Below, piece by piece: positions 6,555 to 8,147 of a stretch of DNA of 8,147 nt. Both the position numbers and the translations under genes were made by a program. The stretch lies in assembly GCA_900321515.1 (NCBI GenBank), contig ONWI01000075.1, positions 1-8,147 on the forward strand. The letters run 5' to 3'. The notes under the pieces are model-generated. The model saw nothing but the letters and a program-made list of their open reading frames with translations. It did not search any database and had not been told where the DNA came from. The stretch's first letter is position 1. Every line of letters starts with the position of its first letter. This DNA is from an uncultured Eubacteriales bacterium (GTDB lineage: Bacteria > Bacillota > Clostridia > Oscillospirales > Acutalibacteraceae).

Positions 6555-6598
6555 TAAAAAAGCGCGGCAATTCGTCATTTCGATGAATTGCCGCGCTT
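6554..6598 (-). terminator. Intrinsic terminator of the minus-strand HAD gene, in the convergent gap
   Basis: A 14-bp perfect stem, 6560-6573 with 6585-6598, closes an 11-base loop that can itself fold as TCAT-TTCG-ATGA. On the minus strand the stem is followed by TTTTTT (complement of 6555-6560) and more T-rich sequence, so it mainly ends the HAD unit. On the plus strand the bases after the stem are not a U-tract, so termination of the GH3 transcript here would rely on the hairpin alone. Confidence 0.8.
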
Positions 6599-6603
6599 CG
6601 CTG

Positions 6604-7338
6604 TCAGAGAACCAATTGTTTTATTTTTGTGAAATCGCCGTCCATCACCTTGTATGTGGCAGGAATATCCGCGCCTGTCGGGTCGGTGAGAATCGGAGAA
6701 ATATCCGAATGAATATACAGGGAGTCCATGCCGATGGTATTTGCGCCGAGAATGTCGGTGTTTGCGTCGTTGCCGATCATGATGGACTGTGAAATATCCA
6801 GCCCGTATCGCTCCACGACGGTGCGGAAGAATCGTTCCTCCGGCTTGCAAAGTCCCTCGTCAGACGAGAACACGATGCCGTCGAATTTGTCATAAATTCG
6901 CAGAGCAATCATTTCGTGCTTTGTGAACATCTCCTGCGCGTTGGAGAGCAGATAAACCTTTCCGCCCGCCGCGTGAATGGAATCGAGCAGGTCGGTCACG
7001 CCGTCGTACAGGCAGAGGAATTTGGTGGAAATCACGCGGAATGCCTGTCCTATGGTGCGGATGATTTCCATGGAAACATTCACGCCCTTTTCTTTGAAGA
7101 GATCCTCAAAGACGTATTCAAGCTGAATTTCGGGGTACTTCGCGCCGTTCTTCTCCCTGAGCCGCTGCGTGTGTTCCGCGCAAAGGCGCAGATAGCCCGC
7201 GCGAAATTCCTTCGGGGTGTAGTAAGCGCCGTGATAGATGTAAAGCGCAGTAATCTTCTTCCAGAGATACGGCTTGCTTTCGTCGGTGTTGATGTCAACA
7301 AGGGTGCCGTACAGGTCGAATATATAATTTTGATACAT
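6604..7338 (-). CDS. HAD-superfamily hydrolase (subfamily IA, haloacid-dehalogenase-like)
   Basis: The 244-residue protein carries all four HAD motifs: DLYGTL (nucleophile D8), LLSN (S132), CKPEERFF (K165) and IGNDANTD (D191, D195). A helical cap lies between motifs I and II (about residues 16-110), the usual subfamily IA arrangement. The second Asp of the phosphatase DxD motif is Tyr (Y10), as in many dehalogenase-like members. Substrate cannot be told from the sequence: a small phosphate ester phosphatase or a dehalogenase-type activity are both possible. AAGGAG (complement of 7351-7356) lies 12 bases before the ATG, somewhat far. That site directly abuts the U-tract of the terminator after gpmI. 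No strong separate promoter is visible, so expression may depend on read-through. Confidence 0.88.
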   Translation of the reverse strand: MYQNYIFDLYGTLVDINTDESKPYLWKKITALYIYHGAYYTPKEFRAGYLRLCAEHTQRLREKNGAKYPEIQLEYVFEDLFKEKGVNVSMEIIRTIGQAFRVISTKFLCLYDGVTDLLDSIHAAGGKVYLLSNAQEMFTKHEMIALRIYDKFDGIVFSSDEGLCKPEERFFRTVVERYGLDISQSIMIGNDANTDILGANTIGMDSLYIHSDISPILTDPTGADIPATYKVMDGDFTKIKQLVL

Positions 7339-7356
7339 TTTGTTCCGTTGCTCCTT

Positions 7357-7407
7357 AAAAAAACCGGGCAGGCATTTTTTTCATAGAAATCTGTCTGTCC
7401 GGTTTTT
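7357..7407 (-). terminator. Terminator hairpin between gpmI and the HAD gene
   Basis: Arms 7359-7374 and 7392-7407 form a 16-bp stem including two G-U pairs, with a 17-base loop. Read on the minus strand, the GC-rich part is followed by seven T (complement of 7357-7363), an intrinsic terminator just after gpmI. The T-tract is immediately followed by AAGGAG, the ribosome binding site of the HAD gene. On the plus strand the stem ends in five T (7403-7407) and could also stop transcription from that side. Confidence 0.8.
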
Positions 7408-7415
7408 CAATTTCT

Positions 7416-8147
7416 TTATTTCACTATCAGCGACACACCTGTCATTTCCTCAGGCTGGCTGATTCCCGCGACTTCCAGCATGGTCGGGGCGATATCCGCC
7501 AGACAGCCGCCCTCGCGCAGTTTGCAGTCGTACCCTACTACGCAGAACGGAACCGGATTGGTCGAATGAGCGGTGAAGGGCTCGCCCTTCTCGTCGAGCA
7601 TCTGGTCTGCGTTACCGTGGTCGGCTGTGATCATGACCACGCCGCCCATCTTGTTGACAGCCGCTTCGACAAGGTTGCCGACGCAGGTATCGACCGCTTC
7701 AACAGCCGACTTCGCCGCGTCGAATATGCCCGTGTGTCCCACCATATCGCAGTTGGCGAAGTTGACAATGATAAAGTCGTACTTGCCCGAAAGCACGCAC
7801 TCCACCAGTCTGTCGCGCACTTCGTAGGCGCTCATTTCGGGTTGGAGATCGTATGTCGCAACGGCGGGGGACTTGACGAGCACTCTGTCCTCGCCGTCGT
7901 ACTGCTTCTCCACGCCGCCGTTGAAGAAGAAGGTCACATGCGCGTACTTCTCGGTTTCGGCAATGCGCAGCTGGGTTAAGCCGAGAGAGGAAATGTATTC
8001 GCCCAGCGTGTTCTTGAGCGACTGGGGCTTGAATGCCACATGCACATTCGGCATGGTCGCGTCGTACTGGGTCATGCAGACGTAGTAAAGCGGGAAGAGT
8101 CCGTTTCTGCGCTCGAAGCCGCTGAAATCCGGGTCAACCAGCGTTCT
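7416..8147 (-). CDS. gpmI: 2,3-bisphosphoglycerate-independent phosphoglycerate mutase, C-terminal part (5' end outside window)
   Basis: GpmI interconverts 3- and 2-phosphoglycerate in glycolysis using two manganese ions, in the cytoplasm. The reading frame stays open to the window edge, so 243 residues are visible of a family length near 510. The ATG at 8075 is internal: codons upstream of it still encode the conserved DPDFSGFERR segment. Other signatures are LRIAETEKYAHVTFFFNGG, DMVGHTG (near 7730-7750, metal ligands Asp and His), TADHGNAD (near 7605-7630, Asp and His) and AHSTNPVPF (near 7546-7572, His). All metal ligands expected in this half are intact. A terminator follows the stop codon. 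Confidence 0.95.
   Translation of the reverse strand, partial: RTLVDPDFSGFERRNGLFPLYYVCMTQYDATMPNVHVAFKPQSLKNTLGEYISSLGLTQLRIAETEKYAHVTFFFNGGVEKQYDGEDRVLVKSPAVATYDLQPEMSAYEVRDRLVECVLSGKYDFIIVNFANCDMVGHTGIFDAAKSAVEAVDTCVGNLVEAAVNKMGGVVMITADHGNADQMLDEKGEPFTAHSTNPVPFCVVGYDCKLREGGCLADIAPTMLEVAGISQPEEMTGVSLIVK

Overview
The window looks like a chromosomal segment from a Gram-positive Firmicute, most likely a Clostridia/Oscillospiraceae (Ruminococcus-like) bacterium. This rests on purine-rich Shine-Dalgarno sites, sigma-A type promoters (TTGACA / TATAAT), U-tract intrinsic terminators between transcription units, and the family types of the proteins. The organism call is an inference and no species is claimed.

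Layout. Positions 1-1341 form an unusual AT-rich and T-poor stretch with no usable gene. It is bracketed by a near-consensus promoter (11-39) and a strong intrinsic terminator (1304-1340), so it looks like a transcription unit of about 1.3 kb that does not encode a protein. It is either a large structured RNA or the decayed remnant of a gene. From 1394 an ordinary promoter drives a membrane-anchored metallophosphoesterase-like protein (1463-2749). Its metal-binding motifs are mostly substituted, which suggests a pseudoenzyme. A terminator (2757-2826) follows.

Next come two de novo pyrimidine genes: pyrC (dihydroorotase, 2871-4124) and pyrF (orotidine-5'-phosphate decarboxylase, 4195-5115). 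pyrF has its own promoter. Eight bases after pyrF begins a membrane-anchored glycoside hydrolase family 3 protein with the NagZ-type catalytic signature (5124-6554), probably co-transcribed with pyrF.

On the minus strand, convergent to this block, lie a HAD-superfamily hydrolase (7338-6604) and the C-terminal half of gpmI, the cofactor-independent phosphoglycerate mutase (8147-7416, cut by the window edge). A terminator hairpin fills the gap between them, and its U-tract abuts the ribosome binding site of the HAD gene.

The two pyr genes act in one pathway (UMP synthesis). gpmI is glycolytic, the GH3 protein probably acts on cell-wall or amino-sugar glycans outside the membrane, and the HAD protein has no assigned substrate. 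Points most worth a second look: the promoter-to-terminator unit without an ORF at 46-1341, the degenerate active site of the metallophosphoesterase, and the HAD gene sitting directly behind a terminator.
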